DNA of 64,000 bases from Clostridia bacterium (lineage in GTDB: Bacteria; Bacillota; Clostridia; Oscillospirales; Acutalibacteraceae). Positions 43,911 to 53,514 of this stretch are shown piece by piece (the stretch's first letter is position 1; each line of letters starts with the position of its first letter). The position numbers and the translations under genes are program-made. The notes beneath the pieces are model-generated. The model was not told where the DNA came from, searched no databases, and saw nothing but the letters and a program-made list of their open reading frames with translations. The DNA is taken from contig JAFQJH010000006.1 of the NCBI GenBank assembly GCA_017415025.1, forward strand, positions 1-64,000, read 5' to 3'.

Positions 43911-44008
43911 GTATTGACCAAAAGGTTACAATATGTTACAATTGGTAACAGATTGTTTAAGGTGAATGGGATGTCCTTTGGAGCTCACCTTACGAAAGGA
44001 ATGTATAA

Positions 44009-45538
44009 ATGACTAAACCCATATCGACAAAAAAGATGATAATGTTTATGCTTTCATTGGCTGCAACAATCGTCATTTTCTTTGCAATGAGTTTGAGTGC
44101 GAGCGCAGCGGCGTATCCGTCAGTTAAACTTGATGTACCCCGAATCAGCCAGACACCGGGCAGAGGCGACTGTGCGATTGCATCAATGGCTACGGTTGAG
44201 GCTTATTGCCACGACCTGCCGTCAGGCGATTATAATTCGAAGGCATATCAGGCTGTTTATTCGGCTAACGGCTATTCGATAAGCGCAATGTGGTCGAAGC
44301 TTGGCTTCAAGACTATTGAAGGCTTCAGTATGACAACGGCTTATAACCAGCTCAAGACAGGTTATCCGATCATCGTTCACAGATCATCACAGCATTATTC
44401 CGTTATTTACGGTTACACGGGCAGCTCAAGCTACCTTGAGCTTTCAGGCTTCCTTGTTGTTGACGTTGACGACTCTTACAACAGCAAGACCGCTTACTTC
44501 ACTCTCGATAAGTGGAGAAGAAGCGGCTCGCTCGACAGAATGGTTATCCGTCAGGACGGACTTGCCGTCAGCACAAATAAGCTTAAGATTACAACAAATC
44601 ATCCTGCAAAGGAAACAGCAAAGGGTGAAAGCTTCACTCCTTACGGCAAAATTGTTTCCGATTGCAATATTACGAGCGTTTCCGTTTCCGTAAACAATGC
44701 GGCGGGCGCACAGAAGCAGTATTATTCGGCAAAACCGAATGCAACAAGCTTCAATCTCTCAAAGGCAATTTCAAGCATTAAGATTTCCGAGCTTCCGACA
44801 GGCACATACACCTATTGGATAACGGCAAAGGATTCTTCGGGAGACGTTCAGTCCTATAAATATACCTTCACAATCGGCAATTACAAGGCTCCGAGTATTA
44901 ATATTACAGAGGTTTCCTACAAGGCGATTGTCAAGGCTTCACCCTCACTTAATCTCAGAACGGGTGCAGGACTTGAGTACGACGTAATCACATCCATTCC
45001 CCAGAACGAGGTTATCAGCGTTTCTGCTGAATGCAACGGTTGGGCAAAGGTTTCTTACAGCGGAAAAGTCGGCTGGGTTTCAATGGAATACATTGAAAAG
45101 TATGCCGAAAATCCCGACATCAATCAGTCTCCGTCAACTCCGTCTGTTCCCGACACCTTCGCGAGCTACTACGCTCGTCTGAAGTCGAACGGAGAGCTTA
45201 AGGAAAAGGCAAACGTTTTTGCAGCAACAGTTGCAAGCGTTCCCGCGAAAACCGTTGTTAAGGTAATCGGCGAATCCGACGGTTGGATAAAATTCGCTTA
45301 CAAGGGTGTTGTCGGCTGGATGCGTAAAAATGCATTCGTTACAAGCCTTGGCGACCTCAACGGCAGCGGTACGGTGAATTCCGCAGATGCGCTTATTATC
45401 CTCAGCGCAACAACAGGTGCTTACAGCCTTAACGATTCACAGAAGACAGCGGCTGACTTCAACGGCGACGGCAGGGTTAATTCAATCGATGCCCTCACTG
45501 TTTTGCAGGTATCAGCAGGCGCATATAAATTTGATTAA
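44009..45538 (+). CDS. Secreted C39-like peptidase with SH3 and dockerin
   Basis: 509 residues. A signal peptide (about 1-33) is followed by a C39/papain-like peptidase domain with Cys55 (GDCAIASM), His129 (SQHYSVIYG) and Asp154/155. A beta-sandwich linker and an SH3b domain (NLRTGAGLEYDVITSIP, about 315-365) come next, then a degenerate second SH3b. The last 63 residues (447-509) are a type I dockerin with two calcium loops, DLNGSGTVNSADAL and DFNGDGRVNSIDAL. Dockerins bind cohesins, so the peptidase may join a cellulosome-like or cell-wall complex. No cohesin gene is in the window. Preceded by an inverted repeat at about 43959-43992. Confidence 0.9.
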   Translation: MTKPISTKKMIMFMLSLAATIVIFFAMSLSASAAAYPSVKLDVPRISQTPGRGDCAIASMATVEAYCHDLPSGDYNSKAYQAVYSANGYSISAMWSKLGFKTIEGFSMTTAYNQLKTGYPIIVHRSSQHYSVIYGYTGSSSYLELSGFLVVDVDDSYNSKTAYFTLDKWRRSGSLDRMVIRQDGLAVSTNKLKITTNHPAKETAKGESFTPYGKIVSDCNITSVSVSVNNAAGAQKQYYSAKPNATSFNLSKAISSIKISELPTGTYTYWITAKDSSGDVQSYKYTFTIGNYKAPSINITEVSYKAIVKASPSLNLRTGAGLEYDVITSIPQNEVISVSAECNGWAKVSYSGKVGWVSMEYIEKYAENPDINQSPSTPSVPDTFASYYARLKSNGELKEKANVFAATVASVPAKTVVKVIGESDGWIKFAYKGVVGWMRKNAFVTSLGDLNGSGTVNSADALIILSATTGAYSLNDSQKTAADFNGDGRVNSIDALTVLQVSAGAYKFD

Positions 45539-45543
45539 TGATT

Positions 45544-45569
45544 AAAAGCCCGTTTTTTTACGGGCTTTT
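45544..45569 (+). terminator. Intrinsic terminator
   Basis: AAAAGCCCGT (45544-45553) pairs with ACGGGCTTTT (45560-45569), followed by attgttttt. Confidence 0.85.
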
Positions 45570-45696
45570 ATTGTTTTTATATGAAAACACTTGAAAAAGC
45601 AATCAAAATGGTATAAAATAATAATGTTTAAAAATATGTCGGGGCTGTTCATTCCGCCTCGTGTATATCAAGAAACAAAAACGGAGGAATAACAGT

Positions 45697-46254
45697 ATGG
45701 TTTCAGCAGGTGATTTCAGAAACGGTGTAACATTTGAAGAGGACGGCAACGTTCTTCAGGTTGTGGAGTTCCAGCACGTTAAGCCCGGTAAGGGTGCTGC
45801 TTTCGTAAGAACAAAGACAAAGAACGTTCTTACAGGCGCTGTAACAGAAAAGAGCTACAACCCCTCAGCAAAGTTCCCGACAGCTTTTATTGAAAGAAAG
45901 GATATGGAATATTCTTATAGCGACGGCGGTCTCTACTACTTTATGGATCAGGAGACTTACGAGCTCGAGCCCATCAACGAGTCTGACCTTTCCGACAACT
46001 TCAAGTTCGTTAAGGACGGTATGGTTTGTAAGGTTCTTTCTTACAAGGGTAAGGTTTTCGGTGTTGAGCCGCCGACATTCGTAGAGCTTGAGGTTACAAA
46101 GACAGACCCCGGCTTCAAGGGTGACACAGCTACCAACACAACAAAGCCCGCTACACTTGAAACAGGTGCAGAGGTTAAGGTTCCTCTCTTCATCGAAGAG
46201 GGCGAAAAGATTCAGATCGACACACGTACAGGCGAATATCTCGGCAGAGCATAA
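45697..46254 (+). CDS. efp: Translation elongation factor P
   Basis: 185 residues with three beta-barrel domains. The EF-P loop [14 protein letters not shown] carries the lysine that tip-modification enzymes target, near residue 32. [23 protein letters not shown] is the typical EF-P signature, and [12 protein letters not shown] the C terminus. It relieves ribosome stalling at polyproline. ATG 45697 has cggagga eight bases upstream; earlier in-frame codons are unlikely. Confidence 0.97.
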   Translation: MVSAGDFRNGVTFEEDGNVLQVVEFQHVKPGKGAAFVRTKTKNVLTGAVTEKSYNPSAKFPTAFIERKDMEYSYSDGGLYYFMDQETYELEPINESDLSDNFKFVKDGMVCKVLSYKGKVFGVEPPTFVELEVTKTDPGFKGDTATNTTKPATLETGAEVKVPLFIEEGEKIQIDTRTGEYLGRA

Positions 46255-46291
46255 TTGCCGTACTCATTCTATTTGAAAGGACGATTTTACA

Positions 46292-46723
46292 ATGATGACA
46301 GTTACAGAAAAGGCTGCATATCTTAAGGGCCTTGCAGAGATGGCACATCTCGACGCTGAAAAGGACGAGGTTAAGCTCATCAAGGCTATGGTAGATACTA
46401 TCGAGGAAATGGCTCTCACAATCGCTGACCTTGAGGACGAAATCGCAATGCTCGAAGAGCTTGTTGATGAAATCGACGAGGATCTCGGCGACGTTGAAGA
46501 GTATGTTTTCGACGAGGATGATTGCGACTGCGATTGCTGTGACGACGATTGCGATTGCTGCTGCGATGATGACTACGTTGAGGTTGAGTGCCCTGCTTGC
46601 GGCGAGATCATCTGTCTTGATGACAGCGTTCTCGACGAGGAGTCAATCCTTTGCCCCGCTTGCGGCGAGACACTCGAGTTTGAGTTCGATTGCGACTGCG
46701 ATTGCGATTGCGACGAAGACTGA
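46292..46723 (+). CDS. CD1247-type zinc-ribbon protein, Cys/Asp-rich
   Basis: 143 residues. The N-terminal helical domain (TEKAAYLKGLAEMAHLD) is the conserved part known from clostridial CD1247-like proteins. A coiled-coil acidic stretch follows, then alternating Cys/Asp (DDCDCDCCDDDCDCCCDDD) about 80-98, a zinc ribbon with two CPAC pairs (104-128), and a final Asp-Cys repeat. The DNA there is a gattgcgac-like repeat. Metal binding is likely, function unknown. It sits between efp and a Nudix gene. Confidence 0.8.
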   Translation: MMTVTEKAAYLKGLAEMAHLDAEKDEVKLIKAMVDTIEEMALTIADLEDEIAMLEELVDEIDEDLGDVEEYVFDEDDCDCDCCDDDCDCCCDDDYVEVECPACGEIICLDDSVLDEESILCPACGETLEFEFDCDCDCDCDED

Positions 46724-46743
46724 TTTAAAAAGAAGTAAAATTT

Positions 46744-46772
46744 GTGGCACACACCGAAAGGTAGTGTGCCAC
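46744..46772 (+). promoter_or_regulatory. Intercistronic hairpin
   Basis: A perfect 9-bp stem GTGGCACAC/GTGTGCCAC without a T tract, 24 bases before the Nudix start. It may be an RNA-processing or attenuation structure. Confidence 0.45.
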
Positions 46773-46795
46773 AGTTATATAACGGAGACAGAGCT

Positions 46796-47341
46796 ATGAA
46801 TCTTGATGAAAAAATCGTTAAGAAAAATTATATTTACAAAGGAAAAATAATCAACGTCCGCCGTGACGATGCCGAGCTTCCGAACGGAAAGCCGTGCATA
46901 CGCGAGGTGGTCGAGCATCCGGGCGGAGTCTGCGTTGCGGCGCTTACGGATGAAAACGAGCTTTTGTTCGTGCGACAGTTCCGCTATCCGTATATGGAGG
47001 TTATTGCAGAGCTTCCCGCGGGCAAGCTTGAAATCGGAGAGGACCCGTTCGAAAGCGGAAAGCGCGAGCTCGAGGAAGAGGCGGGATGCGTTGCGAAAAC
47101 ATACCGCGATCTCGGCAAGTTTTATCCCACTCCGGGATATTGCGGAGAGATTATCCACCTCTATGCCGCAAAAGACCTTGAATTTACAAAGCAGAATCTT
47201 GATGAAGACGAGTTCCTGAATGTTGAGCGAATACCTCTTGATAAGGCTGTTGAAATGGTGCTTAACAACGAGCTCCGCGACGGTAAAACTCAGGCGGCGG
47301 TGCTTAAGGTCAAGATGCTTCGCGATAAGGGGTTGTGGTGA
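46796..47341 (+). CDS. Nudix hydrolase, ADP-ribose pyrophosphatase type
   Basis: 181 residues. The Nudix box [22 protein letters not shown] fits G-x5-E-x7-R-E-x2-E-E-x-[19 protein letters not shown]-type sequence ([12 protein letters not shown]) suggests the ADP-ribose pyrophosphatase (YqkG/NudF) group. ATG 46796 with cggagac is chosen. Its stop overlaps the Maf start (TGATG), so the two house-cleaning enzymes are co-translated. Confidence 0.9.
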   Translation: MNLDEKIVKKNYIYKGKIINVRRDDAELPNGKPCIREVVEHPGGVCVAALTDENELLFVRQFRYPYMEVIAELPAGKLEIGEDPFESGKRELEEEAGCVAKTYRDLGKFYPTPGYCGEIIHLYAAKDLEFTKQNLDEDEFLNVERIPLDKAVEMVLNNELRDGKTQAAVLKVKMLRDKGLW

Positions 47342-47898
47342 TGGCGGATATTATTCTTGCTTCGGCTTCACCGCGCAGACGTGAGCTTCTTGCACTTGCA
47401 GGTGTTGACTTTGCCGTGAAGGTTGCCGACGTTGAGGAGGTTATTCCCGAAAACGCAAGCCCCGACGAGGTTGTAAAATCCCTTGCGATACAGAAGGCGA
47501 GTGCGGTTGCACAGGAAAATCCCGACAGCATTGTTATCGGCTCTGACACGGTTGTTGCGCTTGACGGTGTTATCCTCGGTAAACCGAGGGATGAAGAGGA
47601 TGCCGTTCGTATGCTGAAAACGCTTTCGGGCAGGAGCCACACGGTTTATACGGGAGTTGCGATAATTCACGGAGAAAAAACCAGTAATTTCTGCGAAGCG
47701 ACCGAGGTTGTTTTTAACAGCCTGACGGATGAAGAAATCCGCAATTACGTTGCCACAAAAGAACCTATGGATAAGGCCGGAGCTTACGGCATTCAGGGTA
47801 AGGGCTGTGTGCTTGTTGAAAAAATTGTCGGTGATTACTTCAATGTTGTCGGCCTCCCCGTGTCGAGAGTTTATAGGGAATTAAAAAGCTTTATATAA
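47341..47898 (+). CDS. maf: Maf nucleotide pyrophosphatase
   Basis: 185 residues: [17 protein letters not shown] is the Maf N-terminal signature, [15 protein letters not shown] the catalytic block, and [10 protein letters not shown] the C-terminal motif. Hydrolyses dTTP/UTP or modified NTPs; linked to septum inhibition in Bacillus. Overlaps the Nudix stop by one base. Confidence 0.95.
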   Translation: MADIILASASPRRRELLALAGVDFAVKVADVEEVIPENASPDEVVKSLAIQKASAVAQENPDSIVIGSDTVVALDGVILGKPRDEEDAVRMLKTLSGRSHTVYTGVAIIHGEKTSNFCEATEVVFNSLTDEEIRNYVATKEPMDKAGAYGIQGKGCVLVEKIVGDYFNVVGLPVSRVYRELKSFI

Positions 47899-47904
47899 AT
47901 GAAG

Positions 47905-47931
47905 AAAGAGCCTTGGTTTTCAAGGCTCTTT
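47905..47931. terminator. Bidirectional terminator
   Basis: A perfect 11-bp stem AAAGAGCCTTG/CAAGGCTCTTT. It overlaps the last codons of the convergent phosphatase gene. Confidence 0.8.
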
Positions 47932-48387
47932 AATCGTTTTCAGCAGTTCTGTACACCCCTCCAGCACATCGCGGTAGGTCACGTCAAAGCTACGTGTGTA
48001 CCACGGGTCGGCAACATCGCCGCCGCGGTTTGTATAGTCCATAAGCTTACGGATTTTACCCTCGGGGTCGCCGCCTAAAATTCGGTGCATATTGCGTATG
48101 TTCGCGCTGTCCATACCGATAAAAAGGTCGTACTTGTCGTAATCGTCCTTTTTGAGTTGAACCGCGCGCTTGCCTTCGCACGAAATTCCGTGCTTTGCAA
48201 GCTCTGCCTTTGCGGGCGGGTAGACGGGATTGCCTACACCGTTCCATATTTCCTCTGTGCTGGTTGCCGAGGAAAGGATGAGAAAATCCTTTTCCTTTCC
48301 CTGCTTTTTTACAAGGTCTTTCATTATAAATTCCGCCATCGGCGAACGGCAGATGTTGCCGTGACAAACGAACATTATTTTTAACAT
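47920..48387 (-). CDS. Low-molecular-weight protein-tyrosine phosphatase
   Basis: 155 residues. The P-loop FVCHGNICRSPMAE (C-x5-R-S) sits at the N terminus, and the general acid is in DPWYTRSFDVTY. Dephosphorylates tyrosine (or arginine, as YwlE) on proteins. ATG 48387 has ggag six bases upstream. Confidence 0.92.
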   Translation of the reverse strand: MLKIMFVCHGNICRSPMAEFIMKDLVKKQGKEKDFLILSSATSTEEIWNGVGNPVYPPAKAELAKHGISCEGKRAVQLKKDDYDKYDLFIGMDSANIRNMHRILGGDPEGKIRKLMDYTNRGGDVADPWYTRSFDVTYRDVLEGCTELLKTIKEP

Positions 48388-48443
48388 ACTTTTCTCCAAT
48401 ATAAAAGCGAGTAACGGAAAACCCGTTGCCCGCTTTTTGATTT

Positions 48444-49850
48444 TTATGCCTTAAAGAATGCGGAAACAGCCTTGTTTGTCATATAGACATCGAGCTTTGA
48501 TACGACCTCATAAGGTGAGTGCATTGAAAGCACGGGAATACCGACATCGACAACATCAATGTCAAGGTTTGCTACGTACTTTGCAACAGTTCCGCCGCCG
48601 CCTGCATCAACCGCACCGAGCTCACCCATCTGCCAGCAGACATCTGCGTTGTTGAAAATTCTTGTAACCTCGCCTACAAATTCTGCACTTGCGTCGGATG
48701 TGCCGCCCTTTCCGCCTGAGCCTGTGTACTTTGTTACAACAATGCCCTTGTTGATATATGCGGAATTTGCACTCTCAAAGGGTGAGGGGAAGGTCGGGTC
48801 GAAAGCCGCATTAACGTCAGCGGAAAGGCACTTTGACTTTGAAAGCGCATCTCTGCCCATAAGACCCTCCATTCTTGCAAGGTCTGCGATAAAGTATCGA
48901 AGATATGATGACTGAAGACCTGTGTTACCGTCAGAGCCGGTTTCTTCCTTGTCTGCAAAAACGGCAACAGCCGTATGCTCGGGAGCATCCTCAAGGTCGA
49001 GGATTGCCATAAGCTCGGGATATGCGCAGACACGGTCGTCGTGGCCGTAACCGCCGATAAGGCTGCGGTCAAAGCCGATGTCGTTGACCTTTGCCGCGGG
49101 AACCATTTCGATTTCAGCCGTGAGGAAGTCCTCCTCGACAATGCCGTATTTATCGTTGAGCATCTTGAGAATGTTGAGCTTTACGAGCTCGCTGCCCGAA
49201 TCTGCCTTGAACGGAAGTGAGCCGACAACAACGTTGAGCTCCTCGCCCTTGATGCCCTGACCGAGCTTTCTTTCGCTCTGCTCGCGTGCAAGGTGCGGAA
49301 GAAGGTCAGTGATGATGAACTGGGGCTCGCCCTCTTTTTCACCGATATTGATTTCAACTTCCGTGCCGTCCTTGCGGACAATAACACCGTGCATTGAAAG
49401 GGGCACTGTCGGCCACTGATATTTTCTGATTCCGCCGTAATAGTGGGTTTTGAGAAGAGCGATTTCGCTTGCCTCGTAAAGCGGATTCGGCTTGAGGTCA
49501 ACTCTCGGGGAGTCGATATGAGCCGCCGCGATGTGAGCACCCTCGCCGATGCTCTTTTTGCCGATTACTGCAAGAATAACAGCCTTTTTGCGGTTAAGGT
49601 AGTAAACCTTATCGCCTGCATTGTACTTTGCGAACTTATCAAATTCAACAAAGCCTCTCTTTTTTGCCTCCTCGACGATGAAAGCCGCAACCTCGCGTTC
49701 GGTTTTGTTATCGTTGAGGAATTTTTTATAGCCCTCTGCAAAATCCATTGCTTTTTGCATTTCCGCGTCGTCAATCACCTTGGCGGCGTGTTTTTTGTTC
49801 ATAAAAAGTTTTTCCTGAAGAAGCTGAACCTCTGTCTTTTCTTCGCTCAT
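48444..49850 (-). CDS. M18 family aspartyl-type aminopeptidase
   Basis: 468 residues. M18 blocks: AAAHIDSPRVDLKPNPLYE (metal His), GGYGHDDRVCAY, FADKEETGSDGNTG (catalytic Glu pair), and C-terminal SMHSPYEVVSKLDVY with a metal His. Cytoplasmic dinuclear zinc peptidase forming large oligomers. ATG 49850 with caggagg seven bases upstream. Confidence 0.93.
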   Translation of the reverse strand: MSEEKTEVQLLQEKLFMNKKHAAKVIDDAEMQKAMDFAEGYKKFLNDNKTEREVAAFIVEEAKKRGFVEFDKFAKYNAGDKVYYLNRKKAVILAVIGKKSIGEGAHIAAAHIDSPRVDLKPNPLYEASEIALLKTHYYGGIRKYQWPTVPLSMHGVIVRKDGTEVEINIGEKEGEPQFIITDLLPHLAREQSERKLGQGIKGEELNVVVGSLPFKADSGSELVKLNILKMLNDKYGIVEEDFLTAEIEMVPAAKVNDIGFDRSLIGGYGHDDRVCAYPELMAILDLEDAPEHTAVAVFADKEETGSDGNTGLQSSYLRYFIADLARMEGLMGRDALSKSKCLSADVNAAFDPTFPSPFESANSAYINKGIVVTKYTGSGGKGGTSDASAEFVGEVTRIFNNADVCWQMGELGAVDAGGGGTVAKYVANLDIDVVDVGIPVLSMHSPYEVVSKLDVYMTNKAVSAFFKA

Positions 49851-49930
49851 TTCGAGTCCTCCTGACATTTATTGATTAAAAGATATATTATATTACGTTG
49901 CGCTTTGACAACTTACGCGACGGGTCGGGA

Positions 49931-51520
49931 TTATAATAATTTCAGCTCGTCGGCAAGAGTGTAGGGCGCATAATTTCTGACGAGAATATCGGCGCGTTCC
50001 TTATAGTATTGCTCATCCTTCTGCGCTTTTATGCGAAGCATTGCCGCGTCACGGGTCAGTCCGTCGCGCTTGAGAATACGCTCGAGACGTTCGTTTTCGG
50101 GTGCGGTGACGACAATCATTTTTGTGCAGTAGCGCTGAATGTCGCTGTCGAAAATCGCGGCGGCATCAATAACAACGCCCTTGTGCTCTTTTGTAAGATT
50201 TTTCTTTATAAAAGCAATCGACCATTCCGTTACCGCAGGATGAGTTATTGCGTTGAGCTTCTGTCGGTTTTCCTCGTCCGCAAAAGCCTTTTTTGCAAGA
50301 GCGGAGCGGACAAGCTCGCCGTTTTCGTCGAGAATATCCGAGCCGAAGACCCTTGCAAGCTCATCAAGCACGGGTGAGCCTTTTTCGACAACCGCACGTG
50401 CGGCAAAGTCTCCGTCAACGATAAGGTAGCCCTTTTCTTTGAGCATTTCGCCGACGGTGCTTTTTCCGGCACCCGTCTGACCCGTAAGACCGTAGATTAC
50501 GGGCGGAGTGATAATTTTGAAGGCGGCGGCACGCAGAAGTCGGTTATAAACGCCCAGACCGACGCCCTCGCTTGACGGTGCGCGCACGAAAACTCTTTTT
50601 GCGCCAAGCTCATCAAACTTACGAAGCTCTGCAAAAAGCAGATGCGCCTGCGCGTCAAGGTCGCCTTCATCACCAAAGGGAAGTGACGGAATGGGGATAT
50701 CCTTTTCCTCGCCGTTAAAGCAGAGAGCCATATCTCCCTCTTGTCTGTCGCTGTCGATAAGGAACTTGAAGCTTTCAAGACTTCCCTCAACAATATATAC
50801 TTGAGCCTTCGGCGAATAATGCTTATATTTCATACCCGGTGAAGCGGGTGCAACGCCGTCCTCAAGCTCCGAGATAACGGCAGGGTCAACCTCAATGTGA
50901 CCGAGCACGCTTTCGAGCTGATCAACCGTAATTCCGCCCGGACGGAGAAGCCGCGGGGGATTGGTTGCGAGCGTGATAACCGTCGATTCAATGCCGACGT
51001 CACATTCGCCGCCGTCTACAACGGCATTGATTTTGCCGTCAAGGTCGTGAAGAACGTGTTGTGCGGTGGTCGGGCTCGGTGAGCCTGATGAATTTGCCGA
51101 CGGCGCGGCAAGCGGTACACCTGCAAGCTCAATTATTTTTCTTGCAATCGGGTGTGACGGCATACGCACGGCAACGGTTTCGAGCCTCGGCGCAACCTCG
51201 CGCGGAACGAGGTCTGACTTCGGCAGAATCATCGTCAGCGGTCCGGGCCAGAAGGCATCGGCAAGCTTTCTTGCGTTTTCGGGGAAAGCCGTTACAAGCG
51301 GATAAATCTCTTCAATCGAAGAAATGTGGACAATCATCGGGTTGTCCGTCGGTCTGCCCTTTGCCTCAAAAACACGGGAAACAGCCTCACCGTTATAAGC
51401 GTTGGCGGCAAGACCGTAGACTGTTTCGGTCGGGATTGCGACAAGTCCGCCGTCCTTTAATATCTGTGCGGCCTCAAGAAGCTCGTTTTCGTCGCACTTT
51501 TTATAGAATTTCGTAATCAA
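49931..51520 (-). CDS. TsaC/Sua5-CoaE fusion protein
   Basis: 529 residues, two enzymes in one chain. Residues 1-335 are a Sua5-type threonylcarbamoyl-AMP synthase (IPTETVYGLAANA, KGRPTDNPMIVH, APSANSSG, RPGGIT) with the SUA5 linker SPGMKYKHYSP at 228-238. It uses Thr, bicarbonate and ATP for the tRNA t6A precursor. Residues 341-529 are dephospho-CoA kinase (P-loop GLTGQTGAGKST 344-355, DGDFAAR, THPAV), the last CoA step. No stop or frameshift lies between them. Adjacent to prfA, the normal neighbour of tsaC. Confidence 0.92.
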   Translation of the reverse strand: MITKFYKKCDENELLEAAQILKDGGLVAIPTETVYGLAANAYNGEAVSRVFEAKGRPTDNPMIVHISSIEEIYPLVTAFPENARKLADAFWPGPLTMILPKSDLVPREVAPRLETVAVRMPSHPIARKIIELAGVPLAAPSANSSGSPSPTTAQHVLHDLDGKINAVVDGGECDVGIESTVITLATNPPRLLRPGGITVDQLESVLGHIEVDPAVISELEDGVAPASPGMKYKHYSPKAQVYIVEGSLESFKFLIDSDRQEGDMALCFNGEEKDIPIPSLPFGDEGDLDAQAHLLFAELRKFDELGAKRVFVRAPSSEGVGLGVYNRLLRAAAFKIITPPVIYGLTGQTGAGKSTVGEMLKEKGYLIVDGDFAARAVVEKGSPVLDELARVFGSDILDENGELVRSALAKKAFADEENRQKLNAITHPAVTEWSIAFIKKNLTKEHKGVVIDAAAIFDSDIQRYCTKMIVVTAPENERLERILKRDGLTRDAAMLRIKAQKDEQYYKERADILVRNYAPYTLADELKLL

Positions 51521-51535
51521 AAAATCACCTCGGAA

Positions 51536-52603
51536 TTATTCCGATTTCAGCTTTTCTGCGGTGTCTGCTGTGATGAGTGCATCAATCACTTCGTCAAGAT
51601 CGCCGTTGAGAATAGCTTCTAATTTATATAAAGTAAGTCCGATTCTGTGGTCGCTGACGCGTCCCTGCGGATAGTTGTAGGTGCGGATTCGCTCGCTTCG
51701 GTCACCTGTACCGACCTGCGATTTGCGCTCGCCCGCAATTTCCTTGTTCTGCTTTTCGCGCTCGGCTTCAAGAATACGGGAACGCAGAATCTTCATCGCC
51801 TTATCCTTATTCTTGTGCTGGCTTCGCTCGTCCTGACACTCAACAACAGTGCCTGTCGGCAGATGAGTGATGCGGATTGCAGACTCGGTTTTGTTGATAT
51901 GCTGACCGCCCGCACCGCTCGAACGGAAGGTGTCAATCTGAAGGTCGGCAGGATTGATTTCAACGTCAACGTCCTGCGCCTCGGGAAGAACGGCAACCGT
52001 AACCGTTGAGGTGTGGATTCGTCCCTGTGATTCCGTTTCGGGAACACGCTGAACGCGGTGAACACCGCTTTCGAATTTAAAGCGCGAATATGCGCCGTCA
52101 CCGCTTATCATAAAGCTGACTTCCTTAAAGCCGCCAAGCTCTGTCGGGTTAGCACTCAGAATTTCGGGCTTCCAGCCGCGAGCCTCAGCATACATCGAGT
52201 ACATTCTGAAAAGAGAGTTTGCAAACAGCGCGGATTCCTCACCGCCTGCACCGCCGCGTATTTCAATAATAACATTGCGGTCGTCGTTCGGGTCGCGCGG
52301 AAGAAGCAGAATTTTCAACTCCTCGCCGATAACCTCGACCTGCTGTTTGGAGTCCTCGAGCTGTTCGAGCACCATTTCGCGGAAATCCTTGTCAAGTCCG
52401 CCCTCATCGAGAAGCATTTTTGCTTCTTCAAGGTCGGCGACAACCTTTTTGTATTCACGGTATTTTTCAACTATCGGTGTAAGATGCTTGACATCCTGCA
52501 TCAGCTTGCGGTATTTCTCCATATCCGACACAACGTCGGGGTCGCAAAGCTGTGCGTTGATATCCTCAAATTTTTCCTCAACCGATTTCAATTTATCAAG
52601 CAT
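51536..52603 (-). CDS. prfA: Peptide chain release factor 1
   Basis: 355 residues. The [17 protein letters not shown] segment holds the GGQ that triggers peptidyl-tRNA hydrolysis. The [15 protein letters not shown] block and [11 protein letters not shown] are RF1 signatures. Recognises UAA/UAG. Immediately upstream of the TsaC-CoaE gene on the same strand, 15 bases apart. Confidence 0.95.
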   Translation of the reverse strand: MLDKLKSVEEKFEDINAQLCDPDVVSDMEKYRKLMQDVKHLTPIVEKYREYKKVVADLEEAKMLLDEGGLDKDFREMVLEQLEDSKQQVEVIGEELKILLLPRDPNDDRNVIIEIRGGAGGEESALFANSLFRMYSMYAEARGWKPEILSANPTELGGFKEVSFMISGDGAYSRFKFESGVHRVQRVPETESQGRIHTSTVTVAVLPEAQDVDVEINPADLQIDTFRSSGAGGQHINKTESAIRITHLPTGTVVECQDERSQHKNKDKAMKILRSRILEAEREKQNKEIAGERKSQVGTGDRSERIRTYNYPQGRVSDHRIGLTLYKLEAILNGDLDEVIDALITADTAEKLKSE

Positions 52604-52642
52604 AAAATCCTCCGGATGTTAATGTGTTGCACAAGTGAAAGG

Positions 52643-53302
52643 TTACTCTTGTGCAGAATAATTATCAATGTAGGCTATATACGAATTTTTATAAACCTCG
52701 CTGTCATAATCAAACAAGTTTTTTTCAAATTCTTCCTCAGTCAGGTCTTCAATGTTTGTGAGAACATAAAAGCAGAAATTATTTGTTCCAAACATTTTAT
52801 AAGTTAAGCTGACATCAAAGGTCTTCAAGTATTTAAATTTTTGTTCTCGGCAGTCAATAGAATCACAAGGTTGTGATTTAAGTTCAGTCTCGTTATGATG
52901 CACACAGAAATGTCCGTCACAAGTCAATGTGTATTCTTTGCCGTCAAAAACAAGCTTTTTGCAATCCAAACCTTCGGAAGCAGCAGGTGCACCGCCAGTG
53001 TATGCCAAATTGATTTCCGCGGATTCACCGTTTTTACAGTTTTCAACAAAGGACTCCAAACGGTGAGCACCTTTCATTTCGTCGTAATACGGAATTTCTT
53101 CCTCAGGAAAATAATAATAGGTATCAAAAGAAACAGCGTTCCTTTCATTTATTTTATCATCGATGGGGTTTGTTATAAAGCTTTCGAAATTAGCAAAAGA
53201 AAAGAATTTATCAGTATTCTGCAAAAAAATCACAATCAATACCACAATTGCAACAGCAAGTATAGCAATCGCTGTTTTTTTGCCTTTCGTCAAAGCTTTC
53301 AT
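52643..53302 (-). CDS. Hypothetical anchored protein
   Basis: 219 residues. A single N-terminal membrane segment (KKTAIAILAVAIVVLIVIFL) anchors an extracytoplasmic domain of about 190 residues. It has several Cys (LDCKKL, TCDGHFCVHH, PCDSIDCR) and is beta-rich. Faint resemblance to DUF4362-type secreted proteins in the EINLAYTGGAP...LVFDGKEYTLTCDG layout, not certain. ATG 53302 with caggagg. Confidence 0.6.
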   Translation of the reverse strand: MKALTKGKKTAIAILAVAIVVLIVIFLQNTDKFFSFANFESFITNPIDDKINERNAVSFDTYYYFPEEEIPYYDEMKGAHRLESFVENCKNGESAEINLAYTGGAPAASEGLDCKKLVFDGKEYTLTCDGHFCVHHNETELKSQPCDSIDCREQKFKYLKTFDVSLTYKMFGTNNFCFYVLTNIEDLTEEEFEKNLFDYDSEVYKNSYIAYIDNYSAQE

Positions 53303-53316
53303 TTTCAAGCCTCCTG

Positions 53317-53514
53317 TCACTTTTTAATTTCCTCGTCCCCGCGGAGGATTTTACGGATGTTTTTCTCTGCCTTGACACGCGGTACCATAACCTCGTGGCC
53401 GCATTTTTCGCACTTGATTTTAAAATCCATTCCCGAGCGCAATACATCAAAGGTATTACAGCCGCACGGATGATTTTTCTTCATCACGAGCTTGTCGCCG
53501 ACACGAACATCCAT
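53317..53514 (-). CDS. DUF951 family small metal-binding protein
   Basis: 65 residues. DUF951 signature: VGDKLVMKKNHPCGCNTFDVLRSGMDFKIKCEKCGHEVMVPR with CxC and CxxC for one zinc. Widespread in Bacillota, usually beside housekeeping genes; role unknown. Confidence 0.92.
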   Translation of the reverse strand: MDVRVGDKLVMKKNHPCGCNTFDVLRSGMDFKIKCEKCGHEVMVPRVKAEKNIRKILRGDEEIKK

